DNA from: HGM04593 sp045589695 | GTDB taxonomy: Bacteria > Bacteroidota > Bacteroidia > Bacteroidales > Bacteroidaceae | NCBI GenBank assembly: GCA_045589695.1 | Contig: JAZNPP010000034.1 | Span: forward strand, 62,001 to 126,000 | Direction of reading: 5' to 3' | DNA length: 64,000 nucleotides | Part shown: one piece after another, positions 44,177-52,801 of the stretch | Layout of the letters: every line of letters starts with the position of its first letter | Numbering within the stretch: the stretch's first letter is position 1 | The notes under the pieces: model-generated | What the model was told of the DNA's origin: nothing | Databases searched by the model: none | Seen by the model: the letters and a program-made list of their open reading frames with translations, nothing else | Position numbers and translations under genes: made by a program

Positions 44177-44590
44177 ATGATTAAGAGAAAGACAAAGGCA
44201 ATAGACGCATTCTCAATGTCGTCGATGACCGACATCATATTTCTGTTGCTTATATTCTTTATGATAACCTCGACAATGGTTACCCCGAATGCCATCAAGG
44301 TGCTGTTGCCGCAGGGCAAGGAGCAGACGCATGCCAAGCCTATGGCACGCATCATCATAGACAAGGACCTGAACTATTATGCAGCATGGGGCCGCGACGA
44401 CGAAATGCCTGTTGCCGAAGAGGAGATAACATCGTTCCTGCTCGACTGCAGAGAGAAGGATTCCGAAATGTATGTAGCGCTTTATGCCGACGAGTCGATA
44501 CCTTATCGCGAGATTGTCAAGGTGCTTAACATCGCAAACGAGAATGAGTTCAAAATGGTATTAGCGACACGCCGTCCCGACAGAAAGTGA
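44177..44590 (+). CDS. exbD: Biopolymer transport protein ExbD
   Basis: Second inner-membrane component of the ExbB/ExbD/TonB motor. The protein is 137 aa from the ATG at 44177, after a rejected upstream in-frame extension inside exbB. It has a basic cytosolic start and one membrane helix with the proton-carrying Asp (SMSSMTDIIFLLLIFFMI), followed by a periplasmic domain. Its TGA stop overlaps the ATG of the tonB gene (TGATG), which couples translation. Confidence 0.92.
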   Translation: MIKRKTKAIDAFSMSSMTDIIFLLLIFFMITSTMVTPNAIKVLLPQGKEQTHAKPMARIIIDKDLNYYAAWGRDDEMPVAEEEITSFLLDCREKDSEMYVALYADESIPYREIVKVLNIANENEFKMVLATRRPDRK

Positions 44591-45387
44591 TGAAGAAATT
44601 ATCTAAAGAACAAATGACGGGCATTGCCGGAACAGCGCTGTTTCACGCGCTGCTGCTGTTGCTGTTGCTTTTCATCGTAATGGACAGGCCGCCGTTGGAG
44701 CCGGAGGCTGGGCTTTCTGTCGTTATGGGTGATGAGTATGCCATGACCGAGGTCGAAGTCTTGCCTCAACCTCAACCGCCTCAGCCTCAACCTCAGCCTG
44801 TAGTTCAGAAGCCTGCTCCCGAAAGGCCTATGATAACGCAAAACGACGAGCCGAGCATCGTTATCGACTCCGTTAAGCTGGCGGCAGAAAAAGAGGCTGA
44901 ACGTCTTGCGAAAATCGAAGAAGAACGTAAACGTCTCGAAGAGGAGCGTAAGCGTAAGGAGAAGGAGACAATGGAGAAGGCGTCCAGTCTTATGGCAAAT
45001 GCCTTCGGCAAGGGCAGCTCAATGGGCAGCAAGGGCGATACGACAGCCGACAAAGGAGTACAGGGAGCGCCTGACGGTCAGCAGGACACAGGTGAAAAAG
45101 AGGGGGCGGGAATAGGCCGTTTCGACCTTGACGGTCGCTCGCTTACAGGTAATGGAAAGTTGCCGCTTCCCGCATACAACGTGCAGGAGGAGGGCCGTGT
45201 CGTGGTAACTATCATAGTAAGCCCGGAGGGTCGCGTGATATCTGCTTCGATACACCATCGTACCAATACATCAAGCCCTGCGTTGCGTAATGCCGCGATT
45301 AAAGCGGCGAAGGCCGCGCGCTTTAACACTATAGCAGGCGTGAACAATCAAGAGGGTACAATCACTTACTTCTTTAAACTGAAATAA
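44590..45387 (+). CDS. TonB-family energy transducer
   Basis: Transmits the proton-motive force from ExbB/ExbD to outer-membrane receptors. The 265 residues contain an N-terminal membrane helix (GTALFHALLLLLLLFIVMD), a Pro-rich periplasmic spacer (PQPQPPQPQPQPVVQKP), a charged coiled-coil stretch rich in Glu/Arg/Lys, and the TonB C-terminal domain (VVVTIIVSPEGRVISASIHH, ending YFFKLK). ATG at 44590; a GTG one codon earlier is less likely. The gene is coupled to exbD. Confidence 0.9.
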   Translation: MKKLSKEQMTGIAGTALFHALLLLLLLFIVMDRPPLEPEAGLSVVMGDEYAMTEVEVLPQPQPPQPQPQPVVQKPAPERPMITQNDEPSIVIDSVKLAAEKEAERLAKIEEERKRLEEERKRKEKETMEKASSLMANAFGKGSSMGSKGDTTADKGVQGAPDGQQDTGEKEGAGIGRFDLDGRSLTGNGKLPLPAYNVQEEGRVVVTIIVSPEGRVISASIHHRTNTSSPALRNAAIKAAKAARFNTIAGVNNQEGTITYFFKLK

Positions 45388-45389
45388 TT

Positions 45390-45941
45390 ATGAAAAAAGT
45401 ATATCTTTTCCTCGCTGACGGCTTTGAGACCGTTGAGGCGTTAGCCCCCGTAGATGTAATGCGCCGTGCAGGCCTTGATGTAGTTACTGTTTCAATAATG
45501 AAGCGTAAGGAGGTTGTGTCGGCTCAGGATGTAACAGTGTTGGCCGACAAACTGTTCGAAGATCTCTCTCTTGATGGCGCTGCGGCATATATACTTCCCG
45601 GCGGCAGTGTAGGCACGGATAACCTCTCCGCTCATGGAGGGGTGCGTTCTTTGCTCGTTTCCGAAAACGAGAAGGGTACGCTTATTGCCGCAATATGCGC
45701 GGCTCCTATGGTGCTTGGCAGGACAGGACTGTTGAAAGGACGTAAAGCTACATGCTATCCGGGTTGCGAGAGCGACCTCTTCGATGCTTGCTATACTGCC
45801 GCTGCGGTAGAGAGGGACGGCAATATTATTACAGGTTGCGGTCCGGGCGTCTCTTTCGACTTCGGCTTCGCTGTTGTCGAGTATCTATGCGGCGGCGATG
45901 CCGTCGCTACATTGCGTTCGCAGATGCAGTTCAACAAGTGA
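45390..45941 (+). CDS. DJ-1/PfpI family protein (YajL/ThiJ type)
   Basis: A 183-aa flavodoxin-like protein. The nucleophile-elbow Cys103 is in AAICAAPMVLG, and the conserved acidic Glu is in DGFETVEALAP near residue 16. The family includes YajL/DJ-1 chaperone-deglycase proteins and glyoxalase III; which activity applies here is not clear. It starts 2 nt after the tonB gene and is followed by ispD 13 nt later, so it is in the same run of genes. Confidence 0.9.
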   Translation: MKKVYLFLADGFETVEALAPVDVMRRAGLDVVTVSIMKRKEVVSAQDVTVLADKLFEDLSLDGAAAYILPGGSVGTDNLSAHGGVRSLLVSENEKGTLIAAICAAPMVLGRTGLLKGRKATCYPGCESDLFDACYTAAAVERDGNIITGCGPGVSFDFGFAVVEYLCGGDAVATLRSQMQFNK

Positions 45942-45954
45942 GAAGCATTCATCT

Positions 45955-46653
45955 ATGAAAAAATATCTTATAGTTGTAGCCGGCGGCAAGGGTACCCGTA
46001 TGGGTGGCGATACTCCTAAGCAGTTCCGATTGCTTGGAGATAAACCGGTAATTATGGTGACTTTGGAGCGTCTTCATGCCATAGACTCTACGATGCAGCT
46101 CGTGCTTGTGCTTCCGGCTGAGCATATCGAGTGGTGGAAGGAGTTGTGTAGGAAGCACTCTTTTGCGGTGCCTTTGCTTTTAGCGCAAGGCGGCGCTACA
46201 CGTTTTCATTCGGTGCAGAACGGACTCTCAATGGTTGATGACATTGAGGAGGCTCTCGTAGGAGTACACGACGGCGTACGTCCATTCGTTTCGTCAAGGG
46301 TGCTTGATGACTGCTTCCGTGAGGCTTGGATACACGGAGCCGCAATTCCTATGATTGAGGTACATGACAGCATGCGTCATATTGTAGGCGTGAACGGAGT
46401 TACTGAGGTAGTGCCGCGTGACCGCTATCGTCTTGTGCAGACACCCCAGGTCTTTAAGCTGTCATTGTTGCGCCGTGCCTACGAACAGCGTTTTATCGAG
46501 AGCTTTACCGACGACGCGTCGGTTGTGGAGGCTCTTGGCGAGCAAGTGGCGGGAGTTGAAGGCAACAGGGAGAATATCAAGCTGACAACGCCTTTTGACC
46601 TTGTCATCGCCAAGACATTAATGGAATGCTGGATACCGCAACAAGAAATATAA
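45955..46653 (+). CDS. ispD: 2-C-methyl-D-erythritol 4-phosphate cytidylyltransferase
   Basis: Third step of the MEP isoprenoid pathway, making CDP-ME from MEP and CTP. The 232-aa protein shows the nucleotide-binding loop VVAGGKGTRMGGDTPKQF (pyrophosphorylase signature), the V-H-D-G-V-R-P motif (VGVHDGVRPFVS), and DRYRLVQTPQVF. The ATG at 45955 is used; an in-frame extension lies in the previous gene. The 3' end overlaps recG by 28 nt. The next gene of the pathway found here is dxr at 54163-55326. Confidence 0.95.
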   Translation: MKKYLIVVAGGKGTRMGGDTPKQFRLLGDKPVIMVTLERLHAIDSTMQLVLVLPAEHIEWWKELCRKHSFAVPLLLAQGGATRFHSVQNGLSMVDDIEEALVGVHDGVRPFVSSRVLDDCFREAWIHGAAIPMIEVHDSMRHIVGVNGVTEVVPRDRYRLVQTPQVFKLSLLRRAYEQRFIESFTDDASVVEALGEQVAGVEGNRENIKLTTPFDLVIAKTLMECWIPQQEI

Positions 46654-48725
46654 AGTTTCTGCCGGGCGTGGGCGAACAGCGTGCCGCGCTGCTGAACAAG
46701 GAGCTTGCGATACACTCCTTGAACGACTTGTTGTACTATTTCCCTTATAAATATATTGACCGTAGCAAAGTCTACCGTGTCTCGGAACTTGGCGGGCAGC
46801 TGCAGCATGTCCAGCTTGTGGGTGAAATCCGCTCGTTCGAAGAGCTCGGAGAAGGTGCGTCAAGGCGTCTTGTGGCACATTTTACTGACGGAACGGCCTT
46901 TGTGGACTTAGTGTGGTTCAGGGGTATTAAATTCGTGAAGAACCGCCTCAAGACGAATGTCCGTTATGTGGTATTCGGCAAGCCGTCGATTTTCAACGGA
47001 AGGGTAAATATCGCTCATCCCGACGTAGACGATGCCTCTTCGTTGCAACTTGACAGCATGGGGCTTCAGCCCTATTATAATACTACGGATAAGATGAAAC
47101 GCAGCGGCCTGAACTCAAATGCAATGGCAAAGCTCGTGCAGAACCTCTTTAGTCTGCTGACAGGCGATATACCGGAGACGCTTTCGCCCGACATTGTAGC
47201 CAAGCATGGACTTATCTCCTTGAATGAGGCTCTGCATGTTATTCATTTCCCGAAAAATCTTAAGGAACTGCAGGCAGCGCAATACAGGCTCAAGTTCGAG
47301 GAGTTGTTCTTTATACAGCTGAATATTCTAAGCTACTCCCGTGACAGGCAAAAGAGGTACGTAGGGCATCGCTTCGGCAAGGTCGGAGAGATGTTCAACC
47401 GTTTCTATAAAGAAAATCTTCCCTTTGAACTTACATCGGCACAGAAACGTGTAGTGCGTGAGATACGGGCCGATGTGAACGGCAACAGACAGATGAATCG
47501 TCTTCTGCAGGGTGATGTGGGCAGCGGAAAGACGCTTGTAGCCCTTCTGTCCATGTTGCTTGCAAAGGATAACGGTTATCAGGCATGCTTGCTTGTACCG
47601 ACGGAAATTCTTGCCGAACAGCATTGCGCTACCTTGCGTCGAATGCTCGGCTCTCTTCCTGTAAAAGTAGAGTTGCTCACCGGCAGCACTAAGCAAAAGG
47701 ATAGAACTGTGATTTTTGAAGGGCTTGAGAACGGCAATGTCGATATTCTTGTCGGAACGCATGCAGTCCTTGAAGACAATGTCGTGTTCCGTAATCTGGG
47801 CATCGTGGTTATTGACGAGCAGCACCGCTTCGGCGTCGTACAGCGTGCCAAGATGTGGGCGAAGAACAGTGTCCCGCCGCATGTGCTTGTAATGACCGCA
47901 TCTCCAATTCCCCGTACGCTTGCAATGACTCTCTATGGCGACCTTGACGTATCGGTTATTGACGAGTTGCCTCCCGGACGCAAGCCAATCACGACAAACC
48001 ACATATTCCGTAACCGTATCGACAGTCTTTACTCTTTCATTCGAGGACAGATAAACGATGGCAGACAGGCATATATAGTATATCCGCTTATAAAGGAGAG
48101 CGAGAAACTCGATCTTAAAAATCTTGAAGACGGATATAAACAGCTGTGCAACGTGTTTGTCGATTACAAGCTTAGCAAGCTGCATGGCAAGATGAAGCCA
48201 AAGGAGAAAGAAGAAGAGATGCGCCGCTTCGCTTCGGGCGAGACTCAGATACTTGTCTCTACAACTGTAATTGAGGTGGGTGTTGATGTCCCTAATGCAT
48301 CGGTGATGGTGATAGAGAATGCCGAGCGTTTCGGCCTTTCGCAGCTGCACCAGCTCAGAGGCCGTGTGGGGCGCGGCGCGTCACAATCTTATTGCGTACT
48401 TGTGACAGACTACAAATTGTCCGAAGATACCCGCAAACGTATGGAGATAATGACAGCCAGCAACGACGGCTTTGAGATTGCCGAGGCCGACCTTAAACTG
48501 CGCGGTCCCGGCGATATGGAGGGCACTCAGCAGAGCGGCATAGCTTTTGACCTTAAGATCGCTAATCTCGCACGTGACGAGCAGCTCCTGCAATATGTAC
48601 GTGAGGTCGCGAACGGTGTGCTTGACGCTGACCCTAAGCAAGATAGCCCTTTATACAGAGTGGTATGGGAGCGTCTGCGTACTATAAAGAACATGAAGAA
48701 CTGGAATTGGGGAGCGATATCCTGA
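46626..48725 (+). CDS. recG: ATP-dependent DNA helicase RecG
   Basis: Reverses stalled replication forks and migrates Holliday junctions. The 699 residues start with the wedge/OB domain (KFLPGVGEQRAALLNKEL) and continue with helicase motifs: LQGDVGSGKTLVALL (Walker A), VVIDEQHRFGVVQR (Walker B), VMTASPIPRTLAMTLYGDLD, and QLHQLRGRVGRGASQSYCVL. Length is typical. The start overlaps the end of ispD by 28 nt, so the two are translated from one mRNA. Confidence 0.96.
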   Translation: MLDTATRNIKFLPGVGEQRAALLNKELAIHSLNDLLYYFPYKYIDRSKVYRVSELGGQLQHVQLVGEIRSFEELGEGASRRLVAHFTDGTAFVDLVWFRGIKFVKNRLKTNVRYVVFGKPSIFNGRVNIAHPDVDDASSLQLDSMGLQPYYNTTDKMKRSGLNSNAMAKLVQNLFSLLTGDIPETLSPDIVAKHGLISLNEALHVIHFPKNLKELQAAQYRLKFEELFFIQLNILSYSRDRQKRYVGHRFGKVGEMFNRFYKENLPFELTSAQKRVVREIRADVNGNRQMNRLLQGDVGSGKTLVALLSMLLAKDNGYQACLLVPTEILAEQHCATLRRMLGSLPVKVELLTGSTKQKDRTVIFEGLENGNVDILVGTHAVLEDNVVFRNLGIVVIDEQHRFGVVQRAKMWAKNSVPPHVLVMTASPIPRTLAMTLYGDLDVSVIDELPPGRKPITTNHIFRNRIDSLYSFIRGQINDGRQAYIVYPLIKESEKLDLKNLEDGYKQLCNVFVDYKLSKLHGKMKPKEKEEEMRRFASGETQILVSTTVIEVGVDVPNASVMVIENAERFGLSQLHQLRGRVGRGASQSYCVLVTDYKLSEDTRKRMEIMTASNDGFEIAEADLKLRGPGDMEGTQQSGIAFDLKIANLARDEQLLQYVREVANGVLDADPKQDSPLYRVVWERLRTIKNMKNWNWGAIS

Positions 48726-48789
48726 TGAGGCAAGCGTCAGTCGTTATTCAAAGATAACCGTTTAATTTTCGGAATCATAGCTTTTTTTC

Positions 48790-48797
48790 TATCTTTG
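48790..48797 (+). promoter_or_regulatory. -7 box of the ndk promoter
   Basis: TATCTTTG lies about 47 bp before the ndk ATG. The -33 region about 20 nt upstream reads TTTA instead of TTTG, a near match. Confidence 0.6.
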
Positions 48798-48843
48798 CAA
48801 CGGACTGAGAGAACGTTACATCAATAACTAACCTATTATAACT

Positions 48844-49317
48844 ATGGAAAGAACTCTTATTCTCATTAAGCCTAATGCTATTCAGCGTGGTTTGACAGGT
48901 GACATCATTACACGTTTCGAACGTAAAGGTTTGCGTTTCGCAGGCATCAAGATGATGTTTATGACCGATGAAATAGTAAACGAACACTATGCGCACCTTA
49001 AGGAGCGTCCCTTCTTCCCTTATCTGAAAGCTTCAATGCAAGCTGCTCCGATAATCGCATGCTGCATCGAGGGCGCTGAGGCTGTTGAGACTGTACGTCT
49101 TATGGTAGGGGCGACAAACTCGCGCAAGGCTTTGCCGGGTACAATTCGCGGCGACTTCTCAATGAGCGGCGAGCAGAATGTGGTGCATGCGTCAGACTCT
49201 GTGGAGAATGCGCTGATAGAGATAAACCGCTTTTTCAACCCCGAGGAACTGTTTGAATATGAGTCGGCTGTTACATGCTTTGAATACGGCGGCGAGGAGA
49301 GTCAGAAATTCAAATAA
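48844..49317 (+). CDS. ndk: Nucleoside diphosphate kinase
   Basis: Equalises nucleoside triphosphate pools by phosphotransfer through a phosphohistidine. The 157-residue protein contains the active-site motif NVVHASDSVENA (catalytic His) and the start ERTLILIKPNAIQRG, with ATNSRKALPGTIRGDFS before it. It has its own -7 box and is followed 7 nt later by the M23 gene. Confidence 0.96.
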   Translation: MERTLILIKPNAIQRGLTGDIITRFERKGLRFAGIKMMFMTDEIVNEHYAHLKERPFFPYLKASMQAAPIIACCIEGAEAVETVRLMVGATNSRKALPGTIRGDFSMSGEQNVVHASDSVENALIEINRFFNPEELFEYESAVTCFEYGGEESQKFK

Positions 49318-49324
49318 TATTTAA

Positions 49325-50191
49325 GTGACAAGGTCTTTCATTAATATATTGTTGCTGTTCTTGGCTGTGCTGATGCCTGTCGGCGTTGAAGCGCAGGCCA
49401 TGCTTGCCGAAGAGGTCTCTTTGCAGCGTCAAATAGAGGTTGTAGAGGCGACCGCCTTGCGTGATATGTTGCTGAATGAGGAGAATGTCATTCCGGCTGC
49501 GCATATGTATCCTGAATGGAAGAACACGACAGTCCATTTCACTGCTACTCTTCCCGACTCCTTCAAGATAGACTTACGTGGCTTCGTAATGCCTACTTCT
49601 AACACTAAGATAACCGACATATTCGGCTATCGCCCTCGTCGCAGGCGTGAGCATCAAGGGCTTGACATTAAGGTAAACCGAGGCGACACAATATATGCCG
49701 CTTTCGACGGCAAGGTGCGTATTACTGCATACCAGCGTCGTGGCTATGGACATTACGTGGTCGTGAGGCATGGCAACGGCATCGAAACTTTGTATGCGCA
49801 TCTATCGAAGAAACTTGTCTCTGCAAACCAGAATGTGAAAGCCGGCGATCCTATTGGTTTAGGAGGCAATACCGGACGCAGTTCCGGGCCGCATCTTCAT
49901 TTTGAGACATTGCTGCTGGGCAAGGCTATTGACCCCGCTTTGATGTTCGACTTCAAGAAACAGAACGTGACAGGCGATTTTTATGTCTATCGCAAGCCCG
50001 GGACACGATATATCGAAAACGGCAAGGTGAAGATTGCCGGTCCTGAGGCTAAATATCATAAGGTCAGGTCGGGAGATACGATAGGCAGAATTGCTAAGAA
50101 GTACGGCGTTTCGCAAGGTATAATATTCAAGCTTAACAAACTTGGTCCACGTTCTATAATAAAGCCGGGACAGAGAATTAGGTATCAATAA
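49325..50191 (+). CDS. Secreted M23 endopeptidase with C-terminal LysM domain
   Basis: Periplasmic peptidoglycan hydrolase of 288 aa. It begins at a GTG (49325); the first ATG lies inside the signal peptide (FINILLLFLAVLMPVGVEAQ). The M23 zinc site is complete: HQGLDI, the catalytic His in ETLYAHLSK, and GPHLHFET. A LysM domain follows (HKVRSGDTIGRIAKKYGVSQ), which would hold the enzyme on the glycan. It is the second gene after ndk and ends before a strong terminator. Unlike the other M23 gene in this window (55333-56196), all catalytic residues are present. Confidence 0.9.
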   Translation: MTRSFINILLLFLAVLMPVGVEAQAMLAEEVSLQRQIEVVEATALRDMLLNEENVIPAAHMYPEWKNTTVHFTATLPDSFKIDLRGFVMPTSNTKITDIFGYRPRRRREHQGLDIKVNRGDTIYAAFDGKVRITAYQRRGYGHYVVVRHGNGIETLYAHLSKKLVSANQNVKAGDPIGLGGNTGRSSGPHLHFETLLLGKAIDPALMFDFKKQNVTGDFYVYRKPGTRYIENGKVKIAGPEAKYHKVRSGDTIGRIAKKYGVSQGIIFKLNKLGPRSIIKPGQRIRYQ

Positions 50192-50239
50192 ACAAAAAAG
50201 CGGTTCAAAGAAATGAAGTGAACCGCTTTTTTGTTTATT
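50187..50239. terminator. Strong bidirectional terminator
   Basis: A perfect 21-bp stem (arms 50187-50207 and 50219-50239) has an 11-nt loop. The stem base is A6/T6, so each strand ends in a T run. It serves the rightward M23/LysM gene and the leftward alkaline phosphatase gene that converge here. Confidence 0.9.
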
Positions 50240-51554
50240 ATTTTTTTAGTCCGGCAATACGTTTTATTCTCTTTGGTATATCGGTGTTGTCAATTACTCC
50301 GTGAAACTCTTCGGCTCCATTGCCTATGGCAAAGAGTGGAACGAATGTTCCCGAATGGTTGCCGCTTGCCCATGATATTGCCGCTTCACGGTTGAGGTCA
50401 TAAACAGCCTCGGCCGCTATTCGGCTTGCGAGTCTGTAGTTCATGTCCACTTTCTGTTCCGTAGCAGGCTTGTTGCGCAATTTCACACCTACGTTCTCCT
50501 TTACTATGCTTTCGACTTCGTTCCAGCTATTGGCTTCCTGCAGTTTGGCTGCAAGAGCATCGACGCTGACTTTCTGTTTCCGGAGAGCCTTGAGGTTAAG
50601 AGTGTAGCCGCTGTTGTAGCCAAGCACGAAGCCTCCGGTTTCATGGTCGGCTGTAACAATTATAAGTGTCTCATCCTTATGCTTCTTGTAGAAATCGAGC
50701 GCAACCTCTACTGCTGCGTTGAAATCGACGACTTCCCAAAGCATTGTGGCTGCATCGTTACTGTGTGACGCATAGTCGATCTTTCCGCCCTCGACCATAA
50801 AGAAGAACCCGTCTTTATCCTTATTATAAAGGAAGTCAATGCCGGCTTCCGTTATCTCTGCGAGTGTGAGGTCATCTTCGTCACGGTCAATGGTGTATGG
50901 CAACCCCTCTGAAACGTCTTCTTGATAAAGCATCATTTTCTCGGCTTTGCCGGCCTTTTCCTTGTAGTCGTCATAGCCCCGCGCAATCGCATAACCGTTA
51001 TTGCGTGCCTTGTCATAAAGCGTCTCGCGCTGCTCATCGCTGCATTTGGCATCGCCTCCTGCATAGAAATCGTAGTCGGCAACGAGCATCCATTGAGCTA
51101 TGTCGTTGTAGTTGTTGCGGCTTATGTTATGCGCATAGAAAGCCCCCGGCGTTGCGTGGTTTATGCATACGGTAGTGGCAACGCCTACTGCATACCCGTT
51201 TTCCTTTGCCGCAAGAGCGACGCTGTTCACCTCCTTGCCGTCGGTATCAACGCCAAGACGGCCGTTGTTTGTCTTGTTGCCTGTAGACAAGGCTGTTCCT
51301 GATGCGGCAGAGTCCGTCACTCCGTTGCTTGCCGAATATGTCGTCACAAAAGCCGACTGAGGGAATTCTGTAAAGCATAATTTGTGAGGGCGGCCGATAA
51401 CATTCTCTTTTGTCTCTCCCCAGAAGAGTTCTGTGCCCAACACATGTGACGGGCCCATACCGTCACCGATAAAAAAGAATATGTACTTAGGTCCTTTGCC
51501 GAAGCCTGTCGCCACCATAAGCAGCAACGCCAATGTCCATAATAAACGTTTCAT
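50238..51554 (-). CDS. Secreted alkaline phosphatase (PhoA family)
   Basis: Periplasmic metal-dependent phosphomonoesterase of 438 aa. Signal peptide LLWTLALLLMVATGFGKG. The nucleophile Ser is in TDSAASGTALSTGNKT, metal-binding segments are FFIGDGMGPSH, EGGKIDYASHSNDA and VTADHETGGFV, and the C-terminal GNHSGTFVPLFAIGNGAEEF is the last metal-binding His motif. It lies 14 nt after the serpin gene, at the far end of the leftward run. No clear promoter of its own, so phosphate control cannot be judged. Confidence 0.93.
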   Translation of the reverse strand: MKRLLWTLALLLMVATGFGKGPKYIFFFIGDGMGPSHVLGTELFWGETKENVIGRPHKLCFTEFPQSAFVTTYSASNGVTDSAASGTALSTGNKTNNGRLGVDTDGKEVNSVALAAKENGYAVGVATTVCINHATPGAFYAHNISRNNYNDIAQWMLVADYDFYAGGDAKCSDEQRETLYDKARNNGYAIARGYDDYKEKAGKAEKMMLYQEDVSEGLPYTIDRDEDDLTLAEITEAGIDFLYNKDKDGFFFMVEGGKIDYASHSNDAATMLWEVVDFNAAVEVALDFYKKHKDETLIIVTADHETGGFVLGYNSGYTLNLKALRKQKVSVDALAAKLQEANSWNEVESIVKENVGVKLRNKPATEQKVDMNYRLASRIAAEAVYDLNREAAISWASGNHSGTFVPLFAIGNGAEEFHGVIDNTDIPKRIKRIAGLKK

Positions 51555-51568
51555 TTCTTTGATATTAA

Positions 51569-52795
51569 TTAGTTTTCTTTACTTGGATTACCAACCTTGC
51601 CGACGAACATCACCTCATTGCCGTTTTTGACAATTGCGTAGATAAACGGGCGGTCTAATGTTATTATCTCGACGTTGTCCGGTCTTCTTGCCGATAAAAG
51701 CCCGACCGTTACCGAAGTTACTGCTGTAGCCTCAGTTCCCTTTTCATTAACAGCGATGAATGTCTTCTGCATGATATCGCTAATGAACAACGGAGTGTCG
51801 GATATTCCTCCGAACTGAGCCTTCTTGGAGAATGCCCTGTTTATGCCGAGATTGGCGAGGCCGGTTTTAAGGCTTGTGCAGAACTCCGTCGTGAACTTCG
51901 GGAGTGAAAGCTGAAGGTCGCATCTCTTCATCTTTCCCATGCATGTGTCGAAATTCCGTGCGAGATATTTGGCGGCTTCGCCGCAGGTTACGCCTTCGTT
52001 TGGCAGAACAAGCAACATCTTGTATCCGCCGTTATAGTCCTTTGCTGCCATGGAAAGAACATTGTCGCTGTAGTATGCAGCCGCATTGCGTTGCATCATC
52101 ATCTCAACCTCAACCTCTTTGCCATTCTCTGTAGTGAACTTCTGTTTTGAGGTGTTTTCTTCGGAGAAAGGTAGGCGCCATCCGGCCTTGAAATATATGG
52201 CGTTAAGAAGATACATCATATCATCCGGCCGTACCTGTTCTATTATGGAAGGGATTCTGCCGTTGGTCTTCTCCTTGCACCATTCGTTTATGCGGCTTAC
52301 AGCATTGCTGTCGAACTTCGTTCTCTCTACTAAGGCATCGAAATACTCTTTGTTTGCGGCTATGAACTCTTCCTTTACATCAAGTTTTTCGTTTATCCAG
52401 ATGGAATTTGCAATCTCGAACCTGCTGCTTTGGCCGGCCGGGACAGACAACATTTTTTTGCTATTGCTGTTGGCATCGTCACCTATTTGCATTGTATTGC
52501 ATATCTCCTTTTCGGTCTCTCCCTCGGCGCCATTAACAACCATTGCCATCGCAAGCTGTGCGCTCAGTGGCGATATACAGACATTTTCTTTAGAACTGTT
52601 CTCACAGACATCACTTAACAAGTTACCCCAAAAACTTTTGTCTCTGCTTGTCGCCTTTTTATTGCCTGCAATGGCGATATTCTGTTTGTCGTCTGTAACA
52701 ACGCTGTCGCTTAATATCGCAGAGCCGCCTCCCTTTTGTGTGCTGCACGATAGCATGAGAACGGCAAAACCAAGAAATAGTGTCCGTTTAATCAT
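51569..52795 (-). CDS. Lipoprotein serpin (protease inhibitor)
   Basis: Suicide-substrate protease inhibitor. The 408-aa protein has a lipoprotein signal (lipobox LMLSC, Cys17), then the serpin fold (VCISPLSAQLAMAMVVNGAEG; NAIYFKAGWRLPFSEE). The reactive-centre loop hinge is NEKGTEATAVTSVTV, with small residues typical of inhibitory serpins. Counting from the hinge Gly353 as P15 puts the scissile bond at Leu367-Ser368. The end DRPFIYAIVKNGNEVMFVGKV is typical. A lipoprotein serpin of this kind (miropin) is known in Tannerella. It starts 6 nt after rseP. Confidence 0.9.
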   Translation of the reverse strand: MIKRTLFLGFAVLMLSCSTQKGGGSAILSDSVVTDDKQNIAIAGNKKATSRDKSFWGNLLSDVCENSSKENVCISPLSAQLAMAMVVNGAEGETEKEICNTMQIGDDANSNSKKMLSVPAGQSSRFEIANSIWINEKLDVKEEFIAANKEYFDALVERTKFDSNAVSRINEWCKEKTNGRIPSIIEQVRPDDMMYLLNAIYFKAGWRLPFSEENTSKQKFTTENGKEVEVEMMMQRNAAAYYSDNVLSMAAKDYNGGYKMLLVLPNEGVTCGEAAKYLARNFDTCMGKMKRCDLQLSLPKFTTEFCTSLKTGLANLGINRAFSKKAQFGGISDTPLFISDIMQKTFIAVNEKGTEATAVTSVTVGLLSARRPDNVEIITLDRPFIYAIVKNGNEVMFVGKVGNPSKEN

Positions 52796-52801
52796 AAAAG
52801 C

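Noticed and set aside
47328..48350. 340-codon open frame on the minus strand
   Set aside because: Antisense to recG, with no recognisable domain and an unlikely composition.
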